The notes beneath the pieces were generated by a model that saw nothing but the letters and a program-made list of their open reading frames with translations, had not been told where the DNA came from and searched no databases. 47,624 nucleotides of DNA, from the NCBI RefSeq assembly GCF_029960115.1, contig NZ_JASCOZ010000014.1, positions 1-47,624 of the forward strand, in the 5' to 3' direction. Shown piece by piece: positions 1 through 7,541 of this stretch. A program made the translations under genes and the position numbers. Origin of the DNA: Stenotrophomonas sp. PS02289 (GTDB lineage: Bacteria > Pseudomonadota > Gammaproteobacteria > Xanthomonadales > Xanthomonadaceae). Within the stretch, counting starts at the first letter, position 1, and every line of letters starts with the position of its first letter.

Positions 1-124
1 AGCCAAGGTGCTTGAACAGACCCCATAGATGGGGAGAACCTGATCGAGAGACGAGCAATCAACCTTGAAATTCAGTCGCTTAGGCAGCTTTTGGCCCTGT
101 ACGTAATGATTCCCTGCCGACCCT

Positions 125-1348
125 CTAATCCTCCTCCCGGAACGGCTTATCCCCAAACAGGAACCCATAATAGAACCGCCGCAACTGCGCGTGATACGCA
201 CGAATCCGATCCTGATACGCAAGGTGAGACTGCATGTCCGTACCCGCCATCCGTGTAAGTGCAGCCTGCAGCCCGACGGGCGGCAGCACCCATCCCAGCG
301 TGTTAGCCGCAGCTGAGCGCTTCTCAATCCCCGCACGGTAAGCCGCCGTCATAGGCGCAACCGCATCATCCCCATTCTGGTGGAAGGCCAGATACCACTT
401 GTAATGGAACGCCGTACCCAGCGGTGCTGACTGACTCCATTCCGGATACTTGGCATAGAAGCGCTGCATGGTGTCCTCGCGCGGAATATCCCACGCGCCG
501 TTCACCGCCTCACGCTGGGCGCGGGCGATCTCTGCCCCTTGCTCCACCGGGATAGCCCGCTCGATCGCCACGTTCGACAGCGCCGGCAGCACCAGCGCCA
601 CGGTGACCCACACCGCCGCCAGCGTCGCGGCATTGGTGCCCGACGCCCAACTGCGCCACGCCACCAGCAACGCCACACCCATCCAGAAGACGAGGTAGGC
701 CACCATCAAGGCCAGCACGCCGACGATCTGCAAGGCGGGCACGCCTTGCTGGACGGCCACCACCGCGAACGGAATGCCCAGGCAGATGCTCAATGCGCCC
801 CCTCGCACCACCGCGCGGCGCCCATACAGCTGGGTGAGCGAACCCGGCAGGCTGGCCAAGGTCCGTTCCCGACCGGACTCACGCTCGGCCGAGCGCAGGT
901 CGTGGAACAGCACGATCACGAAAAGAGGAGCCAGGAAGGTAAGCAGGAACGCGAAGTCGAAGCGGCCGGCGAGGGCAAGCTCTGGATTGAAGGCATCCCC
1001 ATCGTGGATCTGCGCCTCCAGCCCCAATGCCCGCACGCGCAGCACAAACGGAGCCACGTCACGCATGCCCACCGCCGCGAACGCCAACGGTGACGGCGGG
1101 TTCCAGGTGGGGTGGAAGGAGTAATAGGCAGCCGTGCCTGCGTCCTGGGACGGGCCGTTCTTCGCGACCAACGCCGCCATGTCTTCCGCCTGCAGGCCCG
1201 CGATGCGGGTGATGGCCTCACGCTGGCTGTCGATCCGCTGCACGCCGGAGATCAGGCTGGCCACGGTCAACGCCGCCAGCAACGCCAAGCCAGCGACGGC
1301 CACCTTGGAGCGCAGCAGCAGGGTCCATTCGTACTTCCAGAGTTTCAT
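125..1348 (-). CDS. ABC-2 type exporter permease, DUF3526 family (second permease)
   Basis: Inner-membrane subunit of an ABC exporter, about 407 residues. Seen: an N-terminal membrane segment at about residues 12-31, a large extracytoplasmic loop (about 32-150) rich in Pro/Trp/Phe, then several hydrophobic segments between about 155 and 285, and a second soluble stretch before the end. This layout is that of DUF3526 permeases, which pair with NosF-like ATPases. The ATG at 1348 is chosen over upstream in-frame codons because a GGAGG lies just upstream and the ATG overlaps the stop of the preceding permease gene (ATGA), indicating translational coupling. It is last in a three-gene leftward operon. 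The substrate is unknown; related operons can accompany TonB-dependent receptors, but none is in the window. Confidence 0.8.
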   Translation of the reverse strand: MKLWKYEWTLLLRSKVAVAGLALLAALTVASLISGVQRIDSQREAITRIAGLQAEDMAALVAKNGPSQDAGTAAYYSFHPTWNPPSPLAFAAVGMRDVAPFVLRVRALGLEAQIHDGDAFNPELALAGRFDFAFLLTFLAPLFVIVLFHDLRSAERESGRERTLASLPGSLTQLYGRRAVVRGGALSICLGIPFAVVAVQQGVPALQIVGVLALMVAYLVFWMGVALLVAWRSWASGTNAATLAAVWVTVALVLPALSNVAIERAIPVEQGAEIARAQREAVNGAWDIPREDTMQRFYAKYPEWSQSAPLGTAFHYKWYLAFHQNGDDAVAPMTAAYRAGIEKRSAAANTLGWVLPPVGLQAALTRMAGTDMQSHLAYQDRIRAYHAQLRRFYYGFLFGDKPFREED

Positions 1349-2820
1349 CGCGCCACCTCCAGACGGCGGGCGCTCAGGGCGAGCGCGAGCAGGCTGGCCA
1401 GCAGCCAACCAAACAGAATCAGCAAGCCGGGCAACAGGCTGTGCAACACGGTCGTCCACGCCGCTGGAGCGAACTCAAAGTGCGGAATCTGGTGCCAATG
1501 GCTGCTATCCACGCGCTTGCGCTGGTCGGCACCGGCGTCCTTGGCGGTGTCGTCGGCGTAGCTCACGCCGTCGGCCTGAAGCTGGTTCAGCTGTTGGACC
1601 AGGCGATAGCGGTGCGCTTCGGCCTGCCCCAGGAAGCGCAGGTGCGCGTTAAGATCGGTGGCCGCAGCCGCCATCGAGAGCTGGCGCAGCGCAATGGACG
1701 GGCTGAGCAGCGCAAAGCGGCCTACCAGCTGATTCTGCGCGTGCTGCGCCTCGGCACTGCGTTCGGCATAGTCGTTGAACAGCGCGGACGTGACCCGCTC
1801 GCCTTCCACCGCCAGCAAGCCCTTGTAGTTCACCGGCAGGTCTTCGATGCGCGAGACGCCGTACTGTTCCAGCACCCTGCGGCGGAACGCGGAGAAGTAG
1901 GGGTCGTCCGCATCATGGCTGTCGCCCAGCGCCCGCAGGTCGCGGCCGATGCCCACCTCGGTCTGCAGCCGGTCCGGCAACGTGTAGGCGGCGTACGCCA
2001 CATCGGGGGCAACGCGCGGCACCAGCAGAGCAGAGACCGCCCATACCGCCACCAGCACCAGGAGCGCGTCGCGCCGGCGCGCCAGCAGTGCGGATGCCGC
2101 CGCAATCACCGCGCACCAGCTGCCCAAGTACAGCACATAGCCGAGCATCAGCACGGCCGCCACCACACTGGAGGCCTCAGGCGCTGCCGCCAGCAACGCC
2201 AGACCAATAAACGCCGGCAGCATGAACACCAATGACACCAGCCACAGCGCGGCCAGCTTGCCGCCCACAATGGCCCGCAGTGAGGCTCCTTGCAGCATCA
2301 ACTGGCGCAGGGTTCCGCGCTCTCGCTCCTGCGCCAACACACCGTGGCCAAGGAAGATCAGCACCAGCGGGGCCAGGAACTGCAGCACAAAGGCCGGCGT
2401 GAGCTGACCGAAGCGGGTCAGGATCGAGCTCTGCATCACATCGCCAAAGTTGGCCGTGTTCTGACGATGGCCTTCGAGGAACATGCTGCTGCCGGTGAAC
2501 GGGTCAACGCCGGGGTCGAATGCCGCCAGCGCGGAGGGCAGGCGATAGACGAAGTGCCCGTAGTGCACCACACGATGTGGATGCCGGTCTGGCTGGGCGT
2601 CGAAGGCCTCCTGCGCCGCCACCTGCTGACGCTGCCGATACTCCGCCGCCGACTGCATGTGGTGCGAAGAGACCGCAGTGGCGGCTACCGCCAGCAGGGT
2701 GAGCAACACAATGCCGGCGACCGCCGTACGGTCCCGCAGCATGGCGCGCAACTCATTGCGCATCACCAGAACCCACGCACTCATGGGGCGAGGCGCGGCC
2801 ATCACGCGCGGCACGCTCAC
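1345..2820 (-). CDS. ABC-2 type exporter permease, DUF3526 family (first permease)
   Basis: Inner-membrane permease of 491 residues, middle gene of the ABC operon. A membrane segment near residues 30-50 is followed by a long extracytoplasmic domain and then a block of hydrophobic segments (about 175-285), with another hydrophobic segment at the C-terminus. The start at 2820 is a GTG that overlaps the TGA of the ATPase gene (GTGA); a later Met at residue 13 or 20 could also serve. The architecture matches the neighbouring permease, so the two probably form a heterodimeric membrane channel energised by the ATPase encoded upstream. Family known, substrate not determinable from sequence. Confidence 0.78.
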   Translation of the reverse strand: MSVPRVMAAPRPMSAWVLVMRNELRAMLRDRTAVAGIVLLTLLAVAATAVSSHHMQSAAEYRQRQQVAAQEAFDAQPDRHPHRVVHYGHFVYRLPSALAAFDPGVDPFTGSSMFLEGHRQNTANFGDVMQSSILTRFGQLTPAFVLQFLAPLVLIFLGHGVLAQERERGTLRQLMLQGASLRAIVGGKLAALWLVSLVFMLPAFIGLALLAAAPEASSVVAAVLMLGYVLYLGSWCAVIAAASALLARRRDALLVLVAVWAVSALLVPRVAPDVAYAAYTLPDRLQTEVGIGRDLRALGDSHDADDPYFSAFRRRVLEQYGVSRIEDLPVNYKGLLAVEGERVTSALFNDYAERSAEAQHAQNQLVGRFALLSPSIALRQLSMAAAATDLNAHLRFLGQAEAHRYRLVQQLNQLQADGVSYADDTAKDAGADQRKRVDSSHWHQIPHFEFAPAAWTTVLHSLLPGLLILFGWLLASLLALALSARRLEVAR

Positions 2821-3605
2821 GATGCGACGCCCGGTAGCGCCGGCCGTTGGCCGGCATCTGCAGCCCGGCCAGAGAAATGCGCATGCAACGAAGGCAGATC
2901 AAACGAAGCGCGATCAGAGGCATAAGCGATAGAGCCACGCTCCAACACCCCAATCCGATCCGCCACTTCCACCGCGCCCATCAAGTCATGCGTGACCATC
3001 AACACCGCCGTACCCCGCGCCCGCACAGACTCAAGCAAGCCATGGAAGTCCGCACTGGCACCCGGATCCAGCCCAGAGGTAGGCTCGTCCAGCAGCAACA
3101 ACGGCACCTGGCGCATCAAAGCAATGGCGATCGCCACCTTCTGCCGCATGCCCTTGGAGAAGCGCCCCAGCCGCTGGTGCCACGCCGCCTCCTGCAGCCC
3201 CGCAGCGCGCAGTGCTTCCACCAGCGCATCGCGAGACACCGCCGTGCCGCTCAGCGAAAGCAGGTAGTCCGCGTTCTCAACCGCCGTCAGATGCTCGTAC
3301 AGCGCCACGTTCTCCGGCAGATACGCCAGCTGGCTACGGGCGCGGGCCGGATCTTCCCAGGGCGTCACACCGGCAACCCGGACCTCGCCAGCCTGGGGCT
3401 TCAGGAAGCCCAGCAGCACCGAGAGGGTGGTGGACTTGCCGGCCCCGTTTCCGCCCAGCAGGGCATAGATGCTGCCGGGCTCGACCTGAAGGTTCAGGCC
3501 ATTGATGACGGGCTTACCGGAGAACGCTACCTGCAGGGCGCGGACGTCGATGACGGGGGTAGGGGAGGTCAATGCGGCACTCGTGAGGAGGGGAGGGCCG
3601 AGCAA
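2817..3605 (-). CDS. ABC exporter ATP-binding protein (NosF-like)
   Basis: Cytoplasmic ATPase of the ABC exporter, 262 residues. Seen: Walker A GGNGAGKST, a signature-like SKGMRQK segment, Walker B followed by DEPTSGLDP, and a switch histidine in VMVTHD. It is first in the operon with the two DUF3526 permeases. No ATG exists near the N-terminus; the only starts are TTG at 3605 or TTG at 3572, neither with a good Shine-Dalgarno, so the start is uncertain. Oddity: the last residues (AGQRPALPG before VAS) are encoded by a SMAG palindrome at 2834-2855, so the repeat has become the C-terminal tail. A Zur-box-like palindrome lies just upstream. Confidence 0.88.
   Translation of the reverse strand: MLGPPLLTSAALTSPTPVIDVRALQVAFSGKPVINGLNLQVEPGSIYALLGGNGAGKSTTLSVLLGFLKPQAGEVRVAGVTPWEDPARARSQLAYLPENVALYEHLTAVENADYLLSLSGTAVSRDALVEALRAAGLQEAAWHQRLGRFSKGMRQKVAIAIALMRQVPLLLLDEPTSGLDPGASADFHGLLESVRARGTAVLMVTHDLMGAVEVADRIGVLERGSIAYASDRASFDLPSLHAHFSGRAADAGQRPALPGVAS
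2834..2855 (+). repeat. SMAG (GTAG) palindrome inside a coding sequence
   Basis: GTAG at 2834-2837 followed by the perfect stem GCCGGCC (2839-2845), loop GTT and GGCCGGC (2849-2855). This is the same element as the copies at 4318 and 6555, but it lies within the 3' end of the ABC ATPase gene on the other strand and supplies seven to eight codons of its tail. Confidence 0.9.
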
Positions 3606-3613
3606 TCTACCAC

Positions 3614-3643
3614 GTTATGTTATTGCATATCATTTCAATGCAA
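3614..3643. promoter_or_regulatory. Zur-box-like operator upstream of the ABC operon
   Basis: An AT-rich island in a GC-rich region. Half-sites GTTATGTTAT (3614-3623) and ATATCATTTC (3627-3636) separated by tgc resemble the gammaproteobacterial Zur consensus (halves GAAATGTTAT and ATAACATTTC): by eye 17 of the 22 specified positions match. An overlapping inverted repeat TTGCAT-N9-ATGCAA spans 3623-3643. It sits 8-38 bp before the TTG start at 3605, an operator position. It could instead bind Fur or a GntR regulator; this is sequence resemblance only. Confidence 0.4.
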
Positions 3644-3807
3644 AGAGCATTGCTCACTGGGTCCACTGCCGGGGCGGGCTACACGCCGGCTTGTTGGCCG
3701 GAACCGACCGCCCTAAGATCGAGCCGCATCAAGGGGAAGGCCCTCCATCCATCCATTCACGCCGACGCCGCTTCGCGGTGCCGCTTAGCTCAGGTGTTAG
3801 CTAGCAG

Positions 3808-4281
3808 ATGAAGCTCATCTCCAACCTGACACTCGCCCTGCTTCTCGTCACTGCTGGCATGACAGCCTCCGCTCGCGAAAAGACGGACGAATATTGCTCG
3901 AACATCGCGAGCTTCATGACATCGGTGAAGCCGGATGAGACACGGGAAGTAACGTTGCGCACGTTCTGGGGCATGCGGACAGAAGGGAATCAAGTCGTGA
4001 TGGGCTCAAAAACCTGTGAGCACAACGACTACGAGCCTGGCAAAAAACTGTGCGCGTACCTGATTGAGCATAGTTTCACGGAGTTTCCTGGTGAAAACGC
4101 CAAGCGCATTCTTAATTGCCTGAGCCCCGCGCGGCCAATAGCCAAAGACCTGCGCATCAACAGTGGATCGTTCACAACTTCATTCGGCTCAGAAGACCGT
4201 GGGGCCGTGGTAAACCTTGATGTTCTTCCAGACAAGGAGCCTGGAGAGATGGTCCTTCGTCTGGAAGCCCTTGGCTACTGA
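3808..4281 (+). CDS. Exported protein of unknown function
   Basis: 157 residues with a clear Sec signal peptide (charged MKLISN, hydrophobic core, cleavage after about ASA at residues 20-22), so periplasmic or outer-membrane associated. The mature part has three Cys residues (in EYCSN, SKTCEH and LNCLS) plus one in KKLCAY, enough for disulfides. It resembles the Rap1a/Tai small immunity-like fold class only loosely; I do not assign it. The ATG at 3808 lacks a strong Shine-Dalgarno. It stands alone, divergent from the ABC operon and followed by a SMAG palindrome. Confidence 0.65.
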   Translation: MKLISNLTLALLLVTAGMTASAREKTDEYCSNIASFMTSVKPDETREVTLRTFWGMRTEGNQVVMGSKTCEHNDYEPGKKLCAYLIEHSFTEFPGENAKRILNCLSPARPIAKDLRINSGSFTTSFGSEDRGAVVNLDVLPDKEPGEMVLRLEALGY

Positions 4282-4317
4282 GCCGCTACCTGGATTCACT
4301 GGGCTGCCGCGAACCCG

Positions 4318-4340
4318 GTAGTGCCGGCCGTTGGCCGGCC
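4318..4340 (+). repeat. SMAG (GTAG) palindrome
   Basis: GTAG at 4318-4321, then stem GCCGGCC (4323-4329), loop GTT, GGCCGGC (4333-4339). It lies 36 bp after the stop of the exported-protein gene, where it could act as a 3' RNA-stabilising or terminating hairpin, as proposed for such elements. Confidence 0.92.
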
Positions 4341-4477
4341 CACGCATACAACAATCCCCGACGCGCCAATGCGGTGCCACAGATGCCATACAAACCGCAA
4401 CCACAGTACGATAGAGCCGCAATCACTCCGTACCGCAACACAGTCACCGCCCTAACAGCCCCAAGGAATCACCCGCA

Positions 4478-5191
4478 ATGGATATGCAGGTCGCCGACAG
4501 CGCACGTCAGATCACCACAAAGTCCCAGGGCGAACTGACCTTCTCGTGGCTGTACGAGCAAGTACAGGCCTACGCATCGACCACGGTCTATCCCAAAGCA
4601 TCCCGCCTGGAGCGCGGCTCGTTCTGGACCGGCTTTGCAGCCACGGGCGTCGGGCTCGCCATCGGCTCACTACCGGCGGTCATACAGCCCGCGCTGTGGA
4701 TGGTGACGGCATTTAAAGTGTGTCTCGGCATTGAGGTGGCTGGGTTTGTGCTCTGGTTCATACTGATGCTCATCCGCGAAGGGCGTCAGTACCGCAAGCC
4801 ACGACTTTCCCATGCCATTGAGATGGACGATGAGTTCAACCATTGGAGGAAGCTGGTAGCCCTGCTGCGGGAGTTCCCGAAGACCGAGCGCCAGCAACGG
4901 CTTCGCTACGTCAGCCAGCTTCGAACGGGCATGATTGATCGCACCGGCCTGATGTACGGTGGACTCCAGAAGCTTGGCCCGTTTCCACTCCTGATTGCAC
5001 TCTATCTGCAGTTCCGGAACTGGAAATGGGGTGACTGGGCCGGTGCGTTTGATGTCAGTCCGGTCGGTGGCCTGCTTATCTTCGCTCTCGTGCTGCTCTA
5101 TGTCATGGGGTGGGTCTTGATTGGCATCCGAGTTCGCCTGGATACGTACGTGAGTCTGCTGGAAGCTTCCCTGGAAGAGACGCAGCCGTGA
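4478..5191 (+). CDS. Inner-membrane protein of unknown function
   Basis: 237 residues. Two hydrophobic segments near residues 50-70 and 75-102, a basic/soluble cytoplasmic stretch (about 103-165), then two more segments near 168-185 and 197-220, giving a four-helix membrane protein without signal peptide. The soluble loop contains many Arg/Lys and Glu residues. An AAGGAA lies about ten bases before the ATG. No family recognised; it stands alone between a SMAG element and the HNH gene. Confidence 0.6.
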   Translation: MDMQVADSARQITTKSQGELTFSWLYEQVQAYASTTVYPKASRLERGSFWTGFAATGVGLAIGSLPAVIQPALWMVTAFKVCLGIEVAGFVLWFILMLIREGRQYRKPRLSHAIEMDDEFNHWRKLVALLREFPKTERQQRLRYVSQLRTGMIDRTGLMYGGLQKLGPFPLLIALYLQFRNWKWGDWAGAFDVSPVGGLLIFALVLLYVMGWVLIGIRVRLDTYVSLLEASLEETQP

Positions 5192-5366
5192 GCGGCCCTC
5201 GAGCGAAGTTCGAATCAAACGACAGATCGCCTAAGGCATTACGACCATTCGTGACCTGCAAGACGCCCAGATTGAAGAGCAGGTCTACGATTCGTTCTCA
5301 GCAGCATCTCAAGGCCTGCCCCTAGACCGAACTGATTTTCCGTATAGATAATCAGGAAAATAAATA

Positions 5367-6311
5367 ATGAACAAGAAAAGGCTTGGGATTGAGATACTGG
5401 TAAGACGGGATCGTCAGGGCAGCGAGGAGGTCCTCAAGACGGTCTCCGAGGATGTCGTGATTCTTGACAAAAGTCTCGATGGGCTTAGATCGCTTGCGGA
5501 AGTGGAGTCAATTCGTGCCGATAGTTGCATATATTGCGGCTCGATGGTGGGCTTATCTAACGAGCACGTTATTCCTTATGCTTGGGGTGGAACGGTCCAG
5601 ATACTCGATGGATCATGCGGTGCCTGCCAGAAGATCACATCAAAGTTTGAGAACTTCGCCATCAATGATGGTGCGATGCCTCATGTCAGAAAGGCGCTGA
5701 ACATTCAGTCTCGGTCAAGGCACAAGAGCGCCACATCTCCAATAGAGACTGTACTAACGGGTGCCGGCGGCGAGGCCATTTTGGACCTCGATACCGAACT
5801 ATCACCTATGATGCTTGGCTTTCCCTTGTTCGCTAGACCTGCGCTACTCAGTGGCGAAGAAAAGGGCGGAGCGCTCCGGCTTGAAGGCATGGGGGCAGTT
5901 GTTTTTGGCGCGAATCCCTTGGAGTTCATGCAGAGACACAATGCAACTTCCGCTGTGCAACAGGAGTCATCCAAAAAAATAGTCGACTTTGCGCGCACCA
6001 TCGCAAAGATTGCATACTGCTGGGCTTGGCGAGATGGCGTGGTCAACGAGTTGGGCGGTGCAGATGAGCTGGTTCGTGCGTTCATGCATGATCCTAACCA
6101 GCTTGGAACTTACGTTGGCACCAAGCCGTCTCCTTACAGCAGATATCAAGGCTGCCAGTTCCGTATCGAGTACGCGCTAGAGATGCCGGCGCGCAAGCTC
6201 ATCCTGGAGGTTCAACCGTTTTCTGATAGTGCTGCCCCGACCTACGAGGTGGTGATTGGAGAAGTGAAGAGCATGAGGCAATGGCGTCAAGTGAGGGCCG
6301 GCTTACGGTAG
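5367..6311 (+). CDS. HNH endonuclease-domain protein
   Basis: 314-residue protein with a zinc-knuckle HNH module at about residues 54-96: CxxC (C54, C57), the catalytic-type NEH triplet (N65, E66, H67) with following PYAWGG, and a second CxxC (C84, C87). The C-terminal two thirds match no domain I can name. Such HNH proteins cut DNA non-specifically or act in defence or mobile elements; which applies here is not visible. The gene is more AT-rich than the core genes around it. Its 3' end overlaps by 31 bp the start of a small frame at 6281, suggesting a translationally coupled partner. Confidence 0.7.
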   Translation: MNKKRLGIEILVRRDRQGSEEVLKTVSEDVVILDKSLDGLRSLAEVESIRADSCIYCGSMVGLSNEHVIPYAWGGTVQILDGSCGACQKITSKFENFAINDGAMPHVRKALNIQSRSRHKSATSPIETVLTGAGGEAILDLDTELSPMMLGFPLFARPALLSGEEKGGALRLEGMGAVVFGANPLEFMQRHNATSAVQQESSKKIVDFARTIAKIAYCWAWRDGVVNELGGADELVRAFMHDPNQLGTYVGTKPSPYSRYQGCQFRIEYALEMPARKLILEVQPFSDSAAPTYEVVIGEVKSMRQWRQVRAGLR

Positions 6312-6526
6312 CTTCGGCTGCTGAGCGAACTATCCTCCGCCCCGCCTTGCTGACAGAGGAAGACGAGGTGGACTACGAATTCACTGAGAAGGGCCGGCCC
6401 TTCAAGGGCAAATTGGCCTGCCGTAGGAGCGTGGGTGACCCAATCCGCTAGGTCATTCTCAACCCGTCCCGACATGTCGGCGAGAACAAGTGGGGAAGCA
6501 AGGTCGACAAGCCGTACTTCGTGTAG
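6281..6526 (+). pseudogene. Small gene overlapping the HNH gene, apparently split by an amber codon
   Basis: An ATG at 6281, preceded by GAGG, opens a frame in +2 relative to the HNH gene and runs 56 codons to a TAG at 6449-6451. The same frame then continues for 24 protein-like codons (VILNPSRHVGENKWGSK...) to a second TAG at 6524-6526, just before a SMAG element. The likely reading is a gene of about 81 codons interrupted by one nonsense change, or a 56-residue acidic protein followed by chance open frame. Overlap with the HNH gene suggests an accessory or immunity partner; that is inference. Confidence 0.4.
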
Positions 6527-6554
6527 GCGCGGAGAGCGCAAGGAGATCCCTACG

Positions 6555-6576
6555 GTAGCGCCGGCCGTTGGCCGGC
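6555..6576 (+). repeat. SMAG (GTAG) palindrome
   Basis: GTAG at 6555-6558, stem GCCGGCC (6560-6566), loop GTT, GGCCGGC (6570-6576). It is placed between the broken HNH partner gene and the 3' end of the small minus-strand ORF at 6599. Confidence 0.92.
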
Positions 6577-6598
6577 CCACGCATTCAATGACCCACGC

Positions 6599-6769
6599 CT
6601 ACGAACTCAGCTCGAAGCAGGCCACCAACACCCGGCTGTACTCCTCGGAAGCCCCAAGCCGCGCGCCCTTCGCGCTAGAAGCGACATCAATGAACCGAGC
6701 AATCGAGGTGTTCTGTTTGTTGCGCCGCGGAACTGAAACTGTGATCAATACCCCAATAAATATGGGCAT
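6599..6769 (-). CDS. Possible 56-residue protein, unknown
   Basis: A short minus-strand frame: ATG at 6769, TAG at 6599-6601, with a GAAGTG-type Shine-Dalgarno candidate five bases before the ATG. The peptide starts MPIFIGVLITVSV (hydrophobic) and continues with a basic then mixed stretch (RRNKQNTSIARF ... VLVACFELSS). It is divergent from the SymE-like gene across a 275-bp region and ends next to a SMAG element. It may be a remnant C-terminus of a larger lost gene or a true small membrane peptide. No family recognised. Confidence 0.35.
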   Translation of the reverse strand: MPIFIGVLITVSVPRRNKQNTSIARFIDVASSAKGARLGASEEYSRVLVACFELSS

Positions 6770-6883
6770 TTCACTTCATTTCCGACGGAATGGATTGATT
6801 GCGACACGGAGGATTAGACACGCCTCAACCGAATGCAACTTTGCGAATTCCGCTATCCTCGTGTCTGTCGCATGGTGTGCCTC

Positions 6884-7025
6884 GGGTTTAAGAGCCCTGA
6901 TTGATTTTTTGCATGTTGGACGACCTGTGTCGGGAGGGTGACGCAATACAACACCCTCGCGGAAATACGTCGCACCGCTAATCACGGCTCTTAACCTCCC
7001 GGCTCCCCGCCATCCTGGCGGGGAG
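6884..7025 (+). ncRNA. Structured leader or small RNA upstream of symE-like gene
   Basis: Three nested or consecutive pairings are visible. The outer long-range arm GGGTTTAAGAGCCCTGATT (6884-6902) pairs with AATCACGGCTCTTAACC (6980-6996), with one mismatch and one bulge. Inside, GAGGGTG (6934-6940) pairs perfectly with CACCCTC (6952-6958). A separate perfect 9-bp hairpin CTCCCCGCC-ATCCT-GGCGGGGAG (7003-7025) ends 19 bases before the toxin ATG. SymE toxins are known to be controlled by antisense RNA (SymR), so a regulatory RNA here is reasonable, on either strand. No family match can be claimed. Confidence 0.5.
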
Positions 7026-7044
7026 CAACACATGAGGAAGAACC

Positions 7045-7368
7045 ATGATGGACAACGACTGGGCCAACCTGACCGAAGAACAGCGGGAATTCCGCCGGCG
7101 ATTCTGGCGCGCACCGAAGAGCGTGATGATCAACGCGCTTCGTCATGAAGACGCAAACACCTATCCCGGCTGCCCAACCGTGCCGTGCATGAAGACGCGC
7201 GGGCTATGGATTCGTGATCTGGGAGTGGAACCGGGCAGGCGGATGTATCTGGGGACTGGGGAGGAGCTGATTGTGCTGGCGGGCAATCCGTCGCGAGAAG
7301 CGCTGGCTAAGGCAGTGGTGCGTTTCCAGGGGACTGGCGATCGGTGGAAGCTGGTTCCGGCTGGCTGA
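7045..7368 (+). CDS. SymE-like type I toxin-family protein
   Basis: 107 residues. Residues 53-78 (GLWIRDLGVEPGRRMYLGTG then EELIVL) fit the SymE AbrB-like half-barrel: a tryptophan-start strand, a DLGxxPG turn, and a final strand LIVL. SymE of E. coli is an SOS-induced toxin of AbrB fold controlled by antisense RNA SymR; many proteobacterial homologues are plain HTH-less variants of uncertain toxicity. The N-terminal 50 residues are not conserved in what I recognise. The start ATG at 7045 has AGGAAG seven bases upstream; a leader with strong hairpins precedes it. Function in this strain is inferred only from the family. Confidence 0.65.
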   Translation: MMDNDWANLTEEQREFRRRFWRAPKSVMINALRHEDANTYPGCPTVPCMKTRGLWIRDLGVEPGRRMYLGTGEELIVLAGNPSREALAKAVVRFQGTGDRWKLVPAG

Positions 7369-7387
7369 CCAGAAGGTGCAGATGAGC

Positions 7388-7409
7388 AGGGCGGTGGCGC
7401 CGCCGCCCT
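7388..7409 (+). terminator. Hairpin after symE-like gene
   Basis: AGGGCGG (7388-7394) and CCGCCCT (7403-7409) form a 7-bp GC-rich stem 20 bp after the toxin stop codon. No U-tract follows, so intrinsic termination is uncertain. Confidence 0.3.
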
Positions 7410-7479
7410 GGACTCAAGCGCCATTTCGTCGGCGATCCGGGTGATTCACCGGCGGCTTCTGTGGCTTGGTCGCAAACTG

Positions 7480-7507
7480 GTTGCCACGCCCCCGCGCGGG
7501 TGGCAAC
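7480..7507. other. Strong hairpin in the leader of the CPBP gene
   Basis: GTTGCCAC (7480-7487) and GTGGCAAC (7500-7507) form a perfect 8-bp stem, extendable past one bulged base by CC/GG pairs. It lies 34 bases before the ATG at 7542. It could be an attenuator, a processing site or the far end of the upstream transcript; there is no U-tract. Confidence 0.35.
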
Positions 7508-7541
7508 TTGCAGCGGCGATCACGTCGGCTTGGAGCCCCGC

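Noticed and set aside
1..124. Possible gene fragment at the left edge
   Set aside because: No frame without stops of useful length and no recognisable product; only a short CCCCAT/ATGGGG inverted repeat.
3661..3710. Fifth SMAG-like palindrome near CCGGC...GGCCGG
   Set aside because: Stem imperfect and GTAG on the wrong side; not counted as an element.
6435..6941. A 168-codon plus-strand frame
   Set aside because: It runs through a SMAG palindrome and the SymE leader, has no ribosome-binding site and no domain; regarded as chance.
6884..7000. Retron-like msr-msd RNA (long inverted repeat around inner hairpins)
   Set aside because: No reverse transcriptase gene anywhere nearby; the following gene is SymE-like, so a toxin leader is the simpler reading.
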